Part shown: in pieces, positions 10,101-17,889 of the stretch
Numbering within the stretch: position 1 is the first letter of the stretch
How the letters are laid out: every line of letters starts with the position of its first letter
DNA from: an uncultured Clostridia bacterium
GTDB lineage: Bacteria > Bacillota > Clostridia > UBA1381
Direction of reading: 5' to 3'
Length of the DNA stretch: 54,820 bases
NCBI GenBank assembly: GCA_947585795.1
Contig: CANPXG010000009.1
Span: forward strand, 1 to 54,820
Made by a program: the position numbers and the translations under genes
Notes under the pieces: generated by a model
What the model was told of the DNA's origin: nothing
Databases searched by the model: none
The model's input: only the letters and a program-made list of their open reading frames with translations

Positions 10101-10928
10101 CGCCATGTTCATAAGGCAAATATCCCTGTCGGGCGCGTAAAGTTCAGCCTTTGCTTTTTTGTATTCCTCGTATGACTCGCGGATAATGTCCGCGTACTTG
10201 CCGTCGCCTATCGTGACGTTGTTTATGCGCGTTGAAAACGTGGTGTGACGGCAGTGGTCAGACCAGTATGTGTCGATCATGCGCAGCTCCGTAACTGTCG
10301 GGTCGCGGTGTTCGGTGTTTTTGAAATAGTTTTGGCAGAATTTCAAATCGTCCAAATCCATCGCAAATCCCATTTTAGTTAAAAATTCGTTCATAGCCGC
10401 CTCGTCCATGCCGATAAATCCGTCAACCACAGCTACATCGTCGGGTACGATATGCTCCATATCGAGCGACGCGGGCTTGTCCAAGCTCGCCTCACGCGCC
10501 TCGACGGGGTTTATCACGTACTTCTTTACGCGCTCAACGTCCCCGTCGGAAACATCGCCCTCAAGCACGTACACCTTCGCGCTGCGTACTCTTGGACGCT
10601 CCTTCTGCGTGAGAATTGAAATACATTCCTCCGCCGACGCGGCGCGCTGGTCGAACTGTCCCGGAAGGTACTCGACCGCGAACACCTTTCCGTTTTCAAT
10701 GGGAATTACCTCGTCATACGCGTCGTCCACGGGCGGCTCTGAAAAAATCAGCCCACGCGCCGCCGCGTACTCGTCGTCCGTTATGCCCTCGACGTCGTAG
10801 CGGTTTATAAGGCGTACGTTTGTAAGTCCCGTCATTTCAAGGTTTTCACGCAGATCCTCGAAAATTCCTCTTGCTTCTACGTCAAAACCGTCTTTTTTTT
10901 CAACATAAATCCTTCTTACGCGCTCCAT
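7128..10928 (-). CDS. purL: Phosphoribosylformylglycinamidine synthase, single-chain PurL
   Basis: Fourth step of de novo purine synthesis: FGAR + ATP + glutamine to FGAM. The 1,266-residue chain has the full-length single-chain architecture: N-terminal PurS-like part; AIRS-type synthetase halves (YWSDHCRHTTFSTRI; FKNETHNHPTEIEPFGGAAT; IGGKDSMSG); and a C-terminal class I glutamine amidotransferase (FPGTNCEYDTARCFEDAG, GGFSGGDEPEGSGKF, LGICNGFQALIKLG with the nucleophile Cys). The start is set by AAAGGAG six bases upstream. It stands alone, with no other pur gene next to it, which is common in Clostridia that use the large PurL in place of separate PurS/PurQ/PurL. Confidence 0.97.
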   Translation of the reverse strand: MERVRRIYVEKKDGFDVEARGIFEDLRENLEMTGLTNVRLINRYDVEGITDDEYAAARGLIFSEPPVDDAYDEVIPIENGKVFAVEYLPGQFDQRAASAEECISILTQKERPRVRSAKVYVLEGDVSDGDVERVKKYVINPVEAREASLDKPASLDMEHIVPDDVAVVDGFIGMDEAAMNEFLTKMGFAMDLDDLKFCQNYFKNTEHRDPTVTELRMIDTYWSDHCRHTTFSTRINNVTIGDGKYADIIRESYEEYKKAKAELYAPDRDICLMNMATIIVKQLKKRGLLKEIDESEEINACSIVVPVDVDGVDEDWLIMFKNETHNHPTEIEPFGGAATCLGGAIRDPLSGRSYVYQAMRVTGSGDPRTSLKDTLQGKLMQRKITRGAAAGYSSYGNQIGLATGQVQEIYDEGYVAKRMEIGAVIGAAPKKNVIREVPSEGDVIILLGGRTGRDGIGGATGSSKAHTEQSVLTCGSEVQKGNPPVERKIQRLFRNEKVTTLIKRCNDFGAGGVSVAIGELADGLTINLDKVPKKYEGLDGTELAISESQERMAVVVRKSDAEKFIEYAHEENLEATEVAVVTSANRLVMNWRGKTVCDISRDFLNTNGATKNTDVEVELPDSENGYFKDKKITDIKREWLDILSDLNVCSQKGLSERFDSTIGANSVLMPFGGKYQFTPSDGMAAKVPVQGGKTNTATVMTFGYNPALSKWSPYHGAAYAVVESVSKAVALGADYKKIYLTFQEYFERLGTDPKRWGKPFAALMGAYRAQLELGIAAIGGKDSMSGSFNDLDVPPTLTSFAVAPVKADKVKSQEFKKAGSTVIMLKAERDENDMPDFDKLKNMYDLVRFLDTPQETVEIKGKRIKAGAKILSASVVKGFGLAETISKMAFGNKIGFKFNENISAEDIWGAPIGSIVLEVEGITSLLTTDNNMPELVELGETTDATQIDVCGVKIPLDEAIDAWTNPLEKVFPTKACKFTSEPETYTYDKRGITVATEKFAKPRIFIPVFPGTNCEYDTARCFEDAGGVADVFVIRNLSGSDVEYSMREMEKRINNSQIVMIPGGFSGGDEPEGSGKFIATAFRNPLVKDAVMNMLKNRDGLMLGICNGFQALIKLGLVPYGEIRDLDDNSPTLTFNTIGRHVSCMVQTRIASNKSPWFANVNTGDIHTIAVSHGEGRFIASPEQVAELAANGQIATQYVNLDGKATYDIAWNPNGSVSAIEGITSPDGRVLGKMGHSERTTLANTAFNVPGDKNQKLFEAGVGYFR

Positions 10929-10971
10929 TTTATAACTCCTTTTTGCTCAAATTTAAACTAAATATGCATTT

Positions 10972-11000
10972 ATTTTAACATAAATTCTTTAAGTTCGCAA
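10972..11000 (-). promoter_or_regulatory. Promoter of purL
   Basis: On the minus strand: TTGCGA, 17-base spacer, TAAAAT. Leader of about 37 bases to the purL start; no riboswitch fits in it. Confidence 0.6.
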
Positions 11001-11054
11001 TATAATAACAAAATAAAACGTAAAAATTTGATTTTTTTGTAAAAGCCGCGTTAT

Positions 11055-11083
11055 TTGACTTTGGCTTCCGTAAGTGGTATAAT
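11055..11083 (+). promoter_or_regulatory. Promoter of thiED
   Basis: TTGACT, 17-base spacer, TATAAT. The predicted transcript starts about 22 bases before the thiE ATG, leaving no room for a TPP riboswitch. Confidence 0.85.
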
Positions 11084-11112
11084 TTTACGCGTAAGATTAC
11101 GGAGGAGAGATT

Positions 11113-11748
11113 ATGCGTTTTGACAGAAATTTACTGCGGCTTTACGCCGTCACCGACAGGACGTGGCTTGAGGGTAGGTCGCTTTTTGATGATGTTGAGG
11201 AGGCGCTTAGGGGCGGAGCGACGATGGTGCAGCTTCGTGAAAAGGGTGCGGCGTTTGATGAGGTCGTGAATACGGCTGTAAAAATGAAAGAGCTTTGCTC
11301 AAAGTATAATGTGCCGCTTATAATAAACGATAACGTGTATGCGGCGAAGGCGGCGGGTGCGGACGGAGTACATCTCGGTCAGGACGATATGCCGCCCGAT
11401 GAGGCGCGGAAAATACTCGGTGACGGTAAAATTATAGGAGTTACCGCAAAAACAGTCACGCAAGCGAAAAAAGCGCAAGACGACGGTGCGGATTATCTCG
11501 GGAGTGGCGCGGTGTTCGGCACGTCCACAAAGAGTAACGCGAAAAAATTGGAGATAGCGGAGTTGAAGGAGATAACAAAATCGGTGAGTATACCGGTTGC
11601 CGCAATCGGCGGCATAAACGCGGAAAACGTTTTAACGCTTAAAAATACCGGTATAGCGGGCGCGGCGGTCGTTTCGGGTATATTCGCTAAGCGGGATATA
11701 GAAAAAGCGGCAAGAGAATTGTACAAAAGGATAGGTGAAATAATATGA
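11113..11748 (+). CDS. thiE: Thiamine-phosphate synthase
   Basis: Joins HMP-diphosphate and thiazole-phosphate to give thiamine phosphate. The 211-residue TIM barrel has the family motifs [47 protein letters not shown] and IGGINAENV (phosphate binding). The RBS GGAGGAGA precedes the ATG. It overlaps thiD by four bases (ATGA), so the two are translationally coupled. No thiM or thiC is present in the window, which suggests salvage or a dispersed pathway. Confidence 0.95.
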   Translation: MRFDRNLLRLYAVTDRTWLEGRSLFDDVEEALRGGATMVQLREKGAAFDEVVNTAVKMKELCSKYNVPLIINDNVYAAKAAGADGVHLGQDDMPPDEARKILGDGKIIGVTAKTVTQAKKAQDDGADYLGSGAVFGTSTKSNAKKLEIAELKEITKSVSIPVAAIGGINAENVLTLKNTGIAGAAVVSGIFAKRDIEKAARELYKRIGEII

Positions 11749-12527
11749 AAGCAGCGCTTACTGTGGCAGGCTCGGACTCAAGCGGCGGCGCGGGCATACA
11801 GGCGGATATAAAAACCTTCGCCGCGCACGGAGTATACGGAATGAGCGTTATAACGTCCGTTACGTCGCAAAACACCACAGGCGTTTACAGCGTGTTCGAT
11901 ATGCCGAAAAGTGAAGTCACATCACAGCTTGACGCTGTATTTACGGATATATTCCCCGACAGCGTTAAGATAGGTATGGTGTCCTCGGCGGAAATTATAA
12001 AAAGTATCGCGGACGCGTTAAAAAAATACAGCGCCAAAAATATAGTTTTGGACACTGTTATGGTGTCGACAAGCGGTTCGCCGCTATTGAGAGAGGAATC
12101 CGTAAAGACGCTTACGGAAGTGTTGTTCCCGTTGGCGGATATAATTACTCCGAATCTTTATGAGGCAAAAATCCTAAGCAGTTTTGAAATCAAAAGCGCG
12201 GACGATATGGTAAGAGCCGCCAAAATGATCTACGATAATTACGGAACCGCAGTGCTGTTAAAGGGCGGTCACTTGGCAGGTGACGCAAGCGATCTACTGT
12301 ATGACGGAGAAGAGGAAACGTGGTTTTACGGTGAAAAAATAAACAACCCGAATACTCACGGTACGGGCTGCACTCTCTCAAGCGCTATCGCGGCTAACTT
12401 GGCATTGGGGCATGATATGAAGACGGCTGTCGGAAACGCCAAAAAATATGTTACGGGCGCGATACGCTCCGGTCTTGACATTGGCAAAGGCAGAGGTCCG
12501 CTTGATCATATGTGGAATTTAATTTAA
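11745..12527 (+). CDS. thiD: Hydroxymethylpyrimidine/phosphomethylpyrimidine kinase
   Basis: Phosphorylates HMP and HMP-P for thiamine synthesis. Ribokinase-family fold of 260 residues: N-terminal [24 protein letters not shown] near residue 45, KGGH in the middle, and the C-terminal anion hole/catalytic motif [20 protein letters not shown]. The start overlaps the thiE stop by four bases. Standard length for the family. The protein supplies the HMP-PP that ThiE uses. Confidence 0.95.
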   Translation: MKAALTVAGSDSSGGAGIQADIKTFAAHGVYGMSVITSVTSQNTTGVYSVFDMPKSEVTSQLDAVFTDIFPDSVKIGMVSSAEIIKSIADALKKYSAKNIVLDTVMVSTSGSPLLREESVKTLTEVLFPLADIITPNLYEAKILSSFEIKSADDMVRAAKMIYDNYGTAVLLKGGHLAGDASDLLYDGEEETWFYGEKINNPNTHGTGCTLSSAIAANLALGHDMKTAVGNAKKYVTGAIRSGLDIGKGRGPLDHMWNLI

Positions 12528-12574
12528 AAAACGGCATGATTTTACACAGCCGTCTGTAATTGTATATTGTTTTT

Positions 12575-12609
12575 ACCTCCTTTAGGGCATACTAAAGCCG
12601 TAAGGAGGT
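12575..12609 (+). promoter_or_regulatory. Hairpin sequestering the RBS of the 70-residue ORF
   Basis: ACCTCCTT (12575-12582) is the perfect complement of AAGGAGGT (12602-12609), which is the Shine-Dalgarno of the next gene. The inner TTTAG/CTAAA can extend the structure, and T5 follows. The same element could act as an RBS lock or as a terminator. Confidence 0.55.
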
Positions 12610-12616
12610 TTTTATT

Positions 12617-12829
12617 ATGAAAAAGAAAAAGCATAGAGAACACGTGATTTTCCGCGACAGTATGTTTGACTTCGATGTGTCAAACGCCATATCGGCGCGT
12701 GAATGTACGGGACTTATACCGTGGGAGCCCGACAGCGAAAATCAGCTTGACGCTTACGACGAGATAATGGACTATTCGCCCGAAACTGCCAATATTTATA
12801 ATTACGACGGCTCCGAGGGCAAAAGATAG
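12617..12829 (+). CDS. Conserved-looking small hypothetical protein (70 aa)
   Basis: Not recognised. A short acidic protein with a basic start (MKKKKHREHVIF) and an aspartate/glutamate-rich body (FDFDVSNAIS, GLIPWEPDSENQLDAYDE), no membrane segment and no cysteine pairs. A perfect AAGGAGG eight bases before the ATG supports translation, yet this site is fully buried in the hairpin at 12575-12609, so expression is probably conditional. It follows thiD by 89 bp and may be co-transcribed with it. Its last 28 bp overlap the 3' end of the convergent PPTase gene. Confidence 0.6.
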   Translation: MKKKKHREHVIFRDSMFDFDVSNAISARECTGLIPWEPDSENQLDAYDEIMDYSPETANIYNYDGSEGKR

Positions 12830-13410
12830 CAGACGGATATTTTATATCCGTCCTTTTTGGGTAAGCATTTTTTTAATATATACCTTTCCCCCTCGTACAC
12901 GATCTCGTTTTCGATGACGGAAAAGTCTTTCATATTCATCGCGATCCCCTTGCCCACCGCCTTCGTAAAGCTTTCCTTTTTTGTCCAAATCTCAAAAAAG
13001 GCGCTCTCGCGGTCGGCTGAGGCTTCTATATATTCCGTTTCTTCCGCCGTGAAAAATCTTTTTGCGATACCCATGTCACATTTGCCTACGCGCTGTATGT
13101 CGATGCCCACAGGCGAAGAGTGGAGCGCGCATACGGCGTAATCGCCCGAATGTGACAAATTTACATAAATATCGGCGTGCTCCGTGAGATACGGCTTGCC
13201 GTTTTCGTCAGTGTCCCATTTTACCAAGCCGTTCTCACCCGTGATTTGATTTACGGCGTACCTTAAAAGCAGCTCCGCGCCTATCGACTGCGCCTTACGG
13301 CTTTCCTTACGGAGTCTTTTTACTTTTTTTATTCGTTTTTCGGACAGGTATTTGTACCATTTTTCGTCGGACGGATCTATGCCGCTTACGTTCATCAAGT
13401 AAATTTTCAT
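12802..13410 (-). CDS. 4'-phosphopantetheinyl transferase, Sfp type
   Basis: Transfers phosphopantetheine from CoA to carrier proteins. The 202-residue protein has the Sfp signature: VNLSHSGDYAVCAL, the Mg-binding GIDIQRVGK, and FFEIWTKKESFTKAVGKG. No carrier-protein, PKS or NRPS gene is nearby, so it may serve fatty-acid ACP or a distant cluster. The start overlaps the sirtuin gene stop by four bases. Its 3' end overlaps the convergent 70-residue ORF, and that ORF's terminator hairpin is encoded inside this gene. Confidence 0.88.
   Translation of the reverse strand: MKIYLMNVSGIDPSDEKWYKYLSEKRIKKVKRLRKESRKAQSIGAELLLRYAVNQITGENGLVKWDTDENGKPYLTEHADIYVNLSHSGDYAVCALHSSPVGIDIQRVGKCDMGIAKRFFTAEETEYIEASADRESAFFEIWTKKESFTKAVGKGIAMNMKDFSVIENEIVYEGERYILKKCLPKKDGYKISVCYLLPSEPS
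12832..12858 (+). terminator. Terminator of the thiED/70-aa ORF unit
   Basis: GACGGATAT and ATATCCGTC pair over a TTT loop, followed by CTTTTT. It lies inside the coding end of the convergent PPTase gene. Confidence 0.8.
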
Positions 13411-14117
13411 ATTTTCAAGCTTCCGAGAACGGAGCCTATAGGCTCGTTAATGACAAGGTCGGCGCGGCTGTCGGCGCTCGTCGCGTCCTTATTTATAATC
13501 ACGAGCTTACTGCCGCCGAAGTAATTTATAAAGCCTGCCGCCGGATATACGTTGAGTGACGTTCCGCTTATTATAAGCACGTCGGCTTTGCTGATATAGT
13601 TTACAGCCTTCCTTATCGCCGTGTCGTCAAGCATTTCCTCGTAAAGGACCACGTCGGGCTTTATTATGTTCCCGCAATCCGCGCAGCGCGGCACGCCCTT
13701 TGTGTTTTCTATATATTCAATGCCGTAAGGCTTTGAGCAGCCCATACAGTAGTTGCGAAGCGTCGAGCCGTGAAGCTCAATGACCTCCTTGCTGCCCGCC
13801 ATTTGATGGAGCCCGTCTATATTCTGTGTTATCACAGCCTTTAAAACTCCCTTTTCCTCAAGCTTGGCAAGCGCGATATGCGCCTTGTTCGGCTTCGCGT
13901 TTTTTACGATCATCTTGTCACGGTAGAACTTGTAAAACTCCTCCGTATGACTCATGAAAAAAGTGCGGCTTAAAATCGTTTCGGGCGGGTAGTCGTACTT
14001 TTGATTGTACAGTCCGTCCACGCTGCGAAAGTCGGGTATGCCGCTTTCCGTAGACACTCCCGCGCCTCCGAAAAATACGATATTGTCACTGCCGTCAATA
14101 ATCTCCTGAAGCGTCAT
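13407..14117 (-). CDS. NAD-dependent protein deacylase, sirtuin family
   Basis: Removes acyl groups from lysines using NAD. The 236 residues show the full sirtuin signature: NAD-binding GGAGVSTESGIPDFRS, the TQNIDGLHQMAG catalytic region, the catalytic histidine in ELHGS, a Zn site of two CxxC pairs (CMGC and CADC), and SGTSLNVYPAA. It is the CobB/SrtN type. Standard length. It sits between rsmE (12 bp gap) and the PPTase gene (4-bp overlap) in the operon that starts at rnhB. Confidence 0.92.
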   Translation of the reverse strand: MTLQEIIDGSDNIVFFGGAGVSTESGIPDFRSVDGLYNQKYDYPPETILSRTFFMSHTEEFYKFYRDKMIVKNAKPNKAHIALAKLEEKGVLKAVITQNIDGLHQMAGSKEVIELHGSTLRNYCMGCSKPYGIEYIENTKGVPRCADCGNIIKPDVVLYEEMLDDTAIRKAVNYISKADVLIISGTSLNVYPAAGFINYFGGSKLVIINKDATSADSRADLVINEPIGSVLGSLKI

Positions 14118-14129
14118 TTTGCATCCTCC

Positions 14130-14873
14130 TTAATTTATATCTCCTATTTCGTACATAGTCATGGCGAGCACAGCCTCGCCCGCCGTTTCGGTTCGTAAAA
14201 TACGTTTGCCGAGCGTTACCGTTTCTATGCCGCTGTTTCTTATAAGCTCCGCCTCCGCCGCGTCAAAGCCGCCCTCGGGACCTATGATAAATCCGACGGT
14301 TTTTACGTTATCCTTTGACAAAAGCGTTTCTTTGAGTGTTTTTTGCTCCTCGCACTCGTATGGGACGAAAAAGATGTCAAACTCTTTTGAACGTTCTATC
14401 ACTTCCCCAAGCGTAATTACATCGCCTATTTTCGGCACAATGCCGCGTCCAGACTGTTTCGCGGCGGCTTCTGAAATTTTTTGCCAGCGGTCTGTCTTCT
14501 TTCTTTCGTCCTTTTGACCGTCAAGCTTTACCACGCACCTTGACAGCTTCACGGGCACTATCTCGCTTATTCCGAGCTCTGTTGTTTTCTGTATTATGTA
14601 TTCCATTTTTGACGCTTTGGGGAGTCCCTGAAACAGAGTTACCTTTATCGGCGGCTCCGACGCACTTTGTTTTTTGCTTATAATTTCGCAGACGATGCGC
14701 TTTGCTTCGACTGTTTCTATGCGCGCCTCGTAGTCAATGCCGCGGCTGTCGCAGACGGTCAAGGTATCGCCCGCGCCAAGGCGAAGCACGCGGGAGATGT
14801 GCGTTACGTCGTCGGTATCGATTATGATTTTATTGTCGTTTATTTTGTCCGGTGTTACAAAAAATTTCGGCAT
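14130..14873 (-). CDS. rsmE: 16S rRNA m3U1498 methyltransferase
   Basis: SAM-dependent N3-methylation of U1498 in 16S rRNA. The 247-residue protein has an N-terminal PUA-like part (HISRVLRLGAGDTLTVCDS) and a SPOUT knot with the diagnostic GFIIGPEGGF and TLGKRILRTETA motifs. It starts one base inside the stop of the dipeptidase gene, so translation is coupled. Confidence 0.93.
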   Translation of the reverse strand: MPKFFVTPDKINDNKIIIDTDDVTHISRVLRLGAGDTLTVCDSRGIDYEARIETVEAKRIVCEIISKKQSASEPPIKVTLFQGLPKASKMEYIIQKTTELGISEIVPVKLSRCVVKLDGQKDERKKTDRWQKISEAAAKQSGRGIVPKIGDVITLGEVIERSKEFDIFFVPYECEEQKTLKETLLSKDNVKTVGFIIGPEGGFDAAEAELIRNSGIETVTLGKRILRTETAGEAVLAMTMYEIGDIN

Positions 14874-15757
14874 TATAAATTCTCCGTTACTCTTTCAAAA
14901 TTTTTATGGCTTATCTTTTCTATCACGTCATCGCTGTAGCCAAGGCTCGCAAGACGGTCAAAGACCTTATATGTGTCCTCTGCTCCGTTTATGCCGCTTG
15001 GCAAGCAGTCCACTCCGTCAAAGTCGGAGCCGATCCCGATATTGTCCTCGCCGCCAAGCTCCATAAAGCGGTCTATGTGGCGAACGATGTCGTCTATGCC
15101 GCAGTCGGTGTTTTGCGTAAGGAATTTTGGGTAAAAGTTTATCCCGACGCATCCGCCCGTATTTTTGATCACCTCAAACTGTCTGTCGGTGAGGTTGCGC
15201 GGGTGCGGGCATACGCGGTCGGAGCAGGAATGTGTGGCTATCAAAGGCATGTCGGTTATTTCGGCAATGTCGAAAAAGGATCTTCGGTTGAGGTGCGAAA
15301 CGTCTATAAGCATGCCTATTCTGTTCATTTCTCTGACGACGCGCTCGCCAAATTCCGTAAGCCCTTTGCTTTCGTCCTTTTCAAGTGCGCCGGCGGCAAT
15401 GTGGTTTGTGAAGTTCCACGTCAGCGCGGCGACGCGCGCGCCGAGCCGATAGTAGTTCCTAAGCGCCGCGAGTGAGTAGATCCCCTCCCCGCCCTCGATG
15501 CTCAATATCGTTTTTACGTTTTTCGGCGCTTCGCGCTTATGCGTAAGGTATGTGTCTATTAAGTCAAGCGTGCGCTTCGCGGCACAGGACTTGTATGTGG
15601 GGTGTATAAAGCACGCGAAAATCTGCGTGCAGCTTTTGTAGCGCGACAGGCGCTCAAAGTCGGTGTGGCAGTCGTTTGCCGAAAGACTTTTGCCGTCGTC
15701 GAGGGCGAGGCAGAGCGTGTCGCAGTGAGCGTCGAAAAGAGAGTAATTGTATTGCAT
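14873..15757 (-). CDS. Membrane dipeptidase, M19 family
   Basis: Zn-dependent dipeptidase of the renal dipeptidase type, 294 residues. Metal ligands are visible in FDAHCDT (HxD near the N-terminus), the bridging glutamate in SIEGGEG, the histidine in DVSHLN, and STHSCSDRVCPHPRNL with the conserved asparagine. IGIGSDFDGVD lies near the end. No signal peptide, so it probably acts in the cytoplasm on short peptides or D-amino acid dipeptides. The RBS GGAG lies seven bases before the ATG. Confidence 0.9.
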   Translation of the reverse strand: MQYNYSLFDAHCDTLCLALDDGKSLSANDCHTDFERLSRYKSCTQIFACFIHPTYKSCAAKRTLDLIDTYLTHKREAPKNVKTILSIEGGEGIYSLAALRNYYRLGARVAALTWNFTNHIAAGALEKDESKGLTEFGERVVREMNRIGMLIDVSHLNRRSFFDIAEITDMPLIATHSCSDRVCPHPRNLTDRQFEVIKNTGGCVGINFYPKFLTQNTDCGIDDIVRHIDRFMELGGEDNIGIGSDFDGVDCLPSGINGAEDTYKVFDRLASLGYSDDVIEKISHKNFERVTENL

Positions 15758-15772
15758 TAAAGCATCTCCGTT

Positions 15773-16129
15773 TCAAAAAGCGTTTTCAATATGATTTACG
15801 TTTGTGATTTGCGGCGTGCCGTTTGTTTCGCTGTACAGTACTTCAATAACGTCAAATCTTACGTCGGTATTTTCTACGTCCACGTAGCAGGTGGCGGCTT
15901 TTTGTATGCGCTGCTGCTTGCGGTGGTCAACGTATTCGCCGGGGTTGCCGAAGGAGTTTGTGAGCCTGGTCTTTACTTCCGCGAAAACCGTGCAGCCGTC
16001 TTTTTCGGCTATGATGTCCACCTCGGCAAATTTCAGCCTGAAATTGCGTTTCAGTATTGTGTAGCCGTTGTCCTCGAGGTAACGCGCGGCGGCGTTTTCA
16101 CCGAAGTCGCCTATTTCTTTCGTAGTCAT
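15773..16129 (-). CDS. yraN: YraN/UPF0102 family nuclease-like protein
   Basis: A 118-residue protein with the compact restriction-endonuclease-like core of UPF0102: [30 protein letters not shown] and [10 protein letters not shown] (the E-D-ExK arrangement). The biological role is unsettled; it is often found beside rnhB, as here. The start overlaps the rnhB stop by four bases. Confidence 0.9.
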   Translation of the reverse strand: MTTKEIGDFGENAAARYLEDNGYTILKRNFRLKFAEVDIIAEKDGCTVFAEVKTRLTNSFGNPGEYVDHRKQQRIQKAATCYVDVENTDVRFDVIEVLYSETNGTPQITNVNHIENAF

Positions 16130-16779
16130 ACGTTTCCTCCCAAGAGTTTTTTCAAGAATGTTTTTCTGTGTATCTCACACGGTCCGTACTTTAAGATCGC
16201 GTCGGTATGGGCTTTTGTGCCGTAGCCCTTGTGTTTTTCAAAGCCGTATTCGGGGTACTTTTCGGCTATTTTGGATATGAAGCGGTCACGGCTTACCTTG
16301 GCTAAAATCGACGCGGCGGCTATGGAAATGCTTTTTGAGTCGCCCTTTACGACCGTGGCGTGGGGTAAGGTCATTCCCGCTATTCTGTTGCCGTCTATGA
16401 GTACAAAGTCGGGTTTTACGTTAAGTCCGTTCACGGCACCGTTCATCGCTTCAAACGTCGCGTTTAAAATGTTTATTTCGTCGATGCGTTTTTCGTCCAC
16501 GCTGAAAATATTATATGCGACGGCTTTTTCCGTTATTTCGTCAAACAGCTCTTCGCGCCGTTTTTCGCTGAGTTTTTTGGAGTCGTCTATGCCTTTTATC
16601 ACGGTGCTTTCGGGTAAAATTACCGCGGCGGCGTATACCGGTCCCGCAAGCGGTCCGCGTCCGGCTTCGTCAACTCCGGCTATGTCGGTAAAGCCTTTTG
16701 AACGGTATGAATTTTCTATTTCGTAAAGCGCAAGTACGCGTTCTGTTTCTTCCTGTTCGCTAAGTTTCTTTCTCGGCAT
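16126..16779 (-). CDS. rnhB: Ribonuclease HII
   Basis: Cleaves RNA in RNA-DNA hybrids and misincorporated ribonucleotides. The 217 residues contain the signature [34 protein letters not shown], and the C-terminal acidic residues of the family ([15 protein letters not shown]). I choose the ATG at 16779 because TAGGAG is seven bases upstream. An in-frame ATG 42 bases earlier lacks an RBS. First gene of the operon that continues through yraN, dipeptidase, rsmE, sirtuin and PPTase. Confidence 0.95.
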   Translation of the reverse strand: MPRKKLSEQEETERVLALYEIENSYRSKGFTDIAGVDEAGRGPLAGPVYAAAVILPESTVIKGIDDSKKLSEKRREELFDEITEKAVAYNIFSVDEKRIDEINILNATFEAMNGAVNGLNVKPDFVLIDGNRIAGMTLPHATVVKGDSKSISIAAASILAKVSRDRFISKIAEKYPEYGFEKHKGYGTKAHTDAILKYGPCEIHRKTFLKKLLGGNV

Positions 16780-16828
16780 TTTTCTTCTCCTATTTTTTAT
16801 ATTTACTCTATCTTTTTTCAATTATTTG

Positions 16829-16837
16829 TGGTATACT
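16829..16837 (+). promoter_or_regulatory. Extended -10 promoter of the DUF4364 gene
   Basis: TGGTATACT, an extended -10 (TGn-TATACT), 29 bases before the RBS-supported ATG. No good -35 is seen. Confidence 0.5.
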
Positions 16838-16866
16838 TATGTATAACGAATAACGGAGGTAATATT

Positions 16867-17412
16867 ATGCTGTACCAAAAAGAAATTGAGGATTCCGTGC
16901 TGATACAGTTCATCATACTGTATACGCTGAGTAAGGTAGACAGCGCAGTGCCGTACAACGAGCTGCTAAATCTCGTGCTCGACAACTGTAACATCAATTA
17001 CAATGATTTTCAGGTGGCGCTCGATAATCTCGTGCAGACAAGTCATGTGAGCGCGTACCTTGAGGGTAAGCACAGTCAGATGTACGAGATAACGCAAAAG
17101 GGCCTCAGCGTGGGTGAATTTTTTCGTTCAAATATACCCGTGTATATACGTGAGCCGATCGACAGCTCCGTGAAGGAGCTTTTTAGGGAGGAGCGCCGCA
17201 AAAATGCGGTTCAAAGCGCCATAACTCCCGTGCGGCGCGATGAATACAGTGCCGACTGCGCCTTGTACGATGACGATAACACGCAAATTTTAAGTCTTTC
17301 GCTCTACGCCGGTTCGCGTGAGGAGGCTGAAAAAACGGCGGTTTATTTTCGTGAACATTCAGAAGAGGTCTACTCGAAGATCCTCGAGGCGTTTAGCGGC
17401 AGTGAAGAATGA
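16867..17412 (+). CDS. DUF4364 family protein
   Basis: A 181-residue protein with the pattern of DUF4364, a family found almost only in Clostridia and probably carrying an N-terminal winged helix (residues 10-75: VLIQFIILYTLSKVD, YNELLNLVLDN, DFQVALDNLVQTSHV). A charged linker and a mixed alpha/beta tail follow. The winged-helix look suggests DNA binding, but the function is unknown. The start is fixed by CGGAGG seven bases upstream. The stop codon abuts the convergent luxS stop (TGATCA). Confidence 0.8.
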   Translation: MLYQKEIEDSVLIQFIILYTLSKVDSAVPYNELLNLVLDNCNINYNDFQVALDNLVQTSHVSAYLEGKHSQMYEITQKGLSVGEFFRSNIPVYIREPIDSSVKELFREERRKNAVQSAITPVRRDEYSADCALYDDDNTQILSLSLYAGSREEAEKTAVYFREHSEEVYSKILEAFSGSEE

Positions 17413-17889
17413 TCACTTGCTGTTCACGTAAGCGTAATCGTGTATGACAGTTGTGTCCTTAATTACGTCAAGGTATTTGCGGCACGCTGTTTTTGCGTTT
17501 TTAAGGTTTAAGGTTTTGTAATTGCCGCACTCGATCTCACTCGCGCCGAAAACCGTGCCCGTGTGGTCTATTGTTTTTTGGAGCGCGTCCTTTACGGTTT
17601 CAAGTACTTTCTCGCAGCTCACACTGCTTAGCGTGAGCAGGTAAAAGCCGGTTTGACAGCCCATAGGTCCGAAGTATACGACCTCGTTTTTTATATCAGA
17701 ATTTCTGACGAATGTCGCTACCATATGCTCTATCGTGTGCATGGTGACGTTGTCAAGCACATCGCCGCTGTTGGGCTTGCAAAAGCGCATATCGTATGTT
17801 ACGATATTTCCGTCGATTCTTGAAATGTATATACCTTTATCAAGCTTCCTGTGGTCTACGGTGAAGCTTTTAATTTTTTCCACTTTCAC
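17413..17889 (-). CDS. luxS: S-ribosylhomocysteine lyase
   Basis: Splits S-ribosylhomocysteine into homocysteine and DPD, the precursor of AI-2. The 158-residue enzyme shows the metal-binding HTIEH motif (with the second site near GPMGCQTGFYL, whose Cys is the catalytic residue) and the typical N-terminal FTVDHRKL. It overlaps mtnN by 20 bases, so SAH is processed by two coupled enzymes. Confidence 0.97.
   Translation of the reverse strand: MKVEKIKSFTVDHRKLDKGIYISRIDGNIVTYDMRFCKPNSGDVLDNVTMHTIEHMVATFVRNSDIKNEVVYFGPMGCQTGFYLLTLSSVSCEKVLETVKDALQKTIDHTGTVFGASEIECGNYKTLNLKNAKTACRKYLDVIKDTTVIHDYAYVNSK

Noticed and set aside
10990-11002. PurR box upstream of purL
   Set aside because: Only one imperfect half-site (GCGAAC) is seen, without the second half at the usual spacing.
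11041-11112. TPP riboswitch in front of thiE
   Set aside because: The consensus promoter leaves only about 22 bases of leader, and no THI-box motifs are present.
17410-17415. Abutting stop codons TGATCA of the DUF4364 gene and luxS as a special signal
   Set aside because: Simple tight packing of convergent genes; no structure beyond it.
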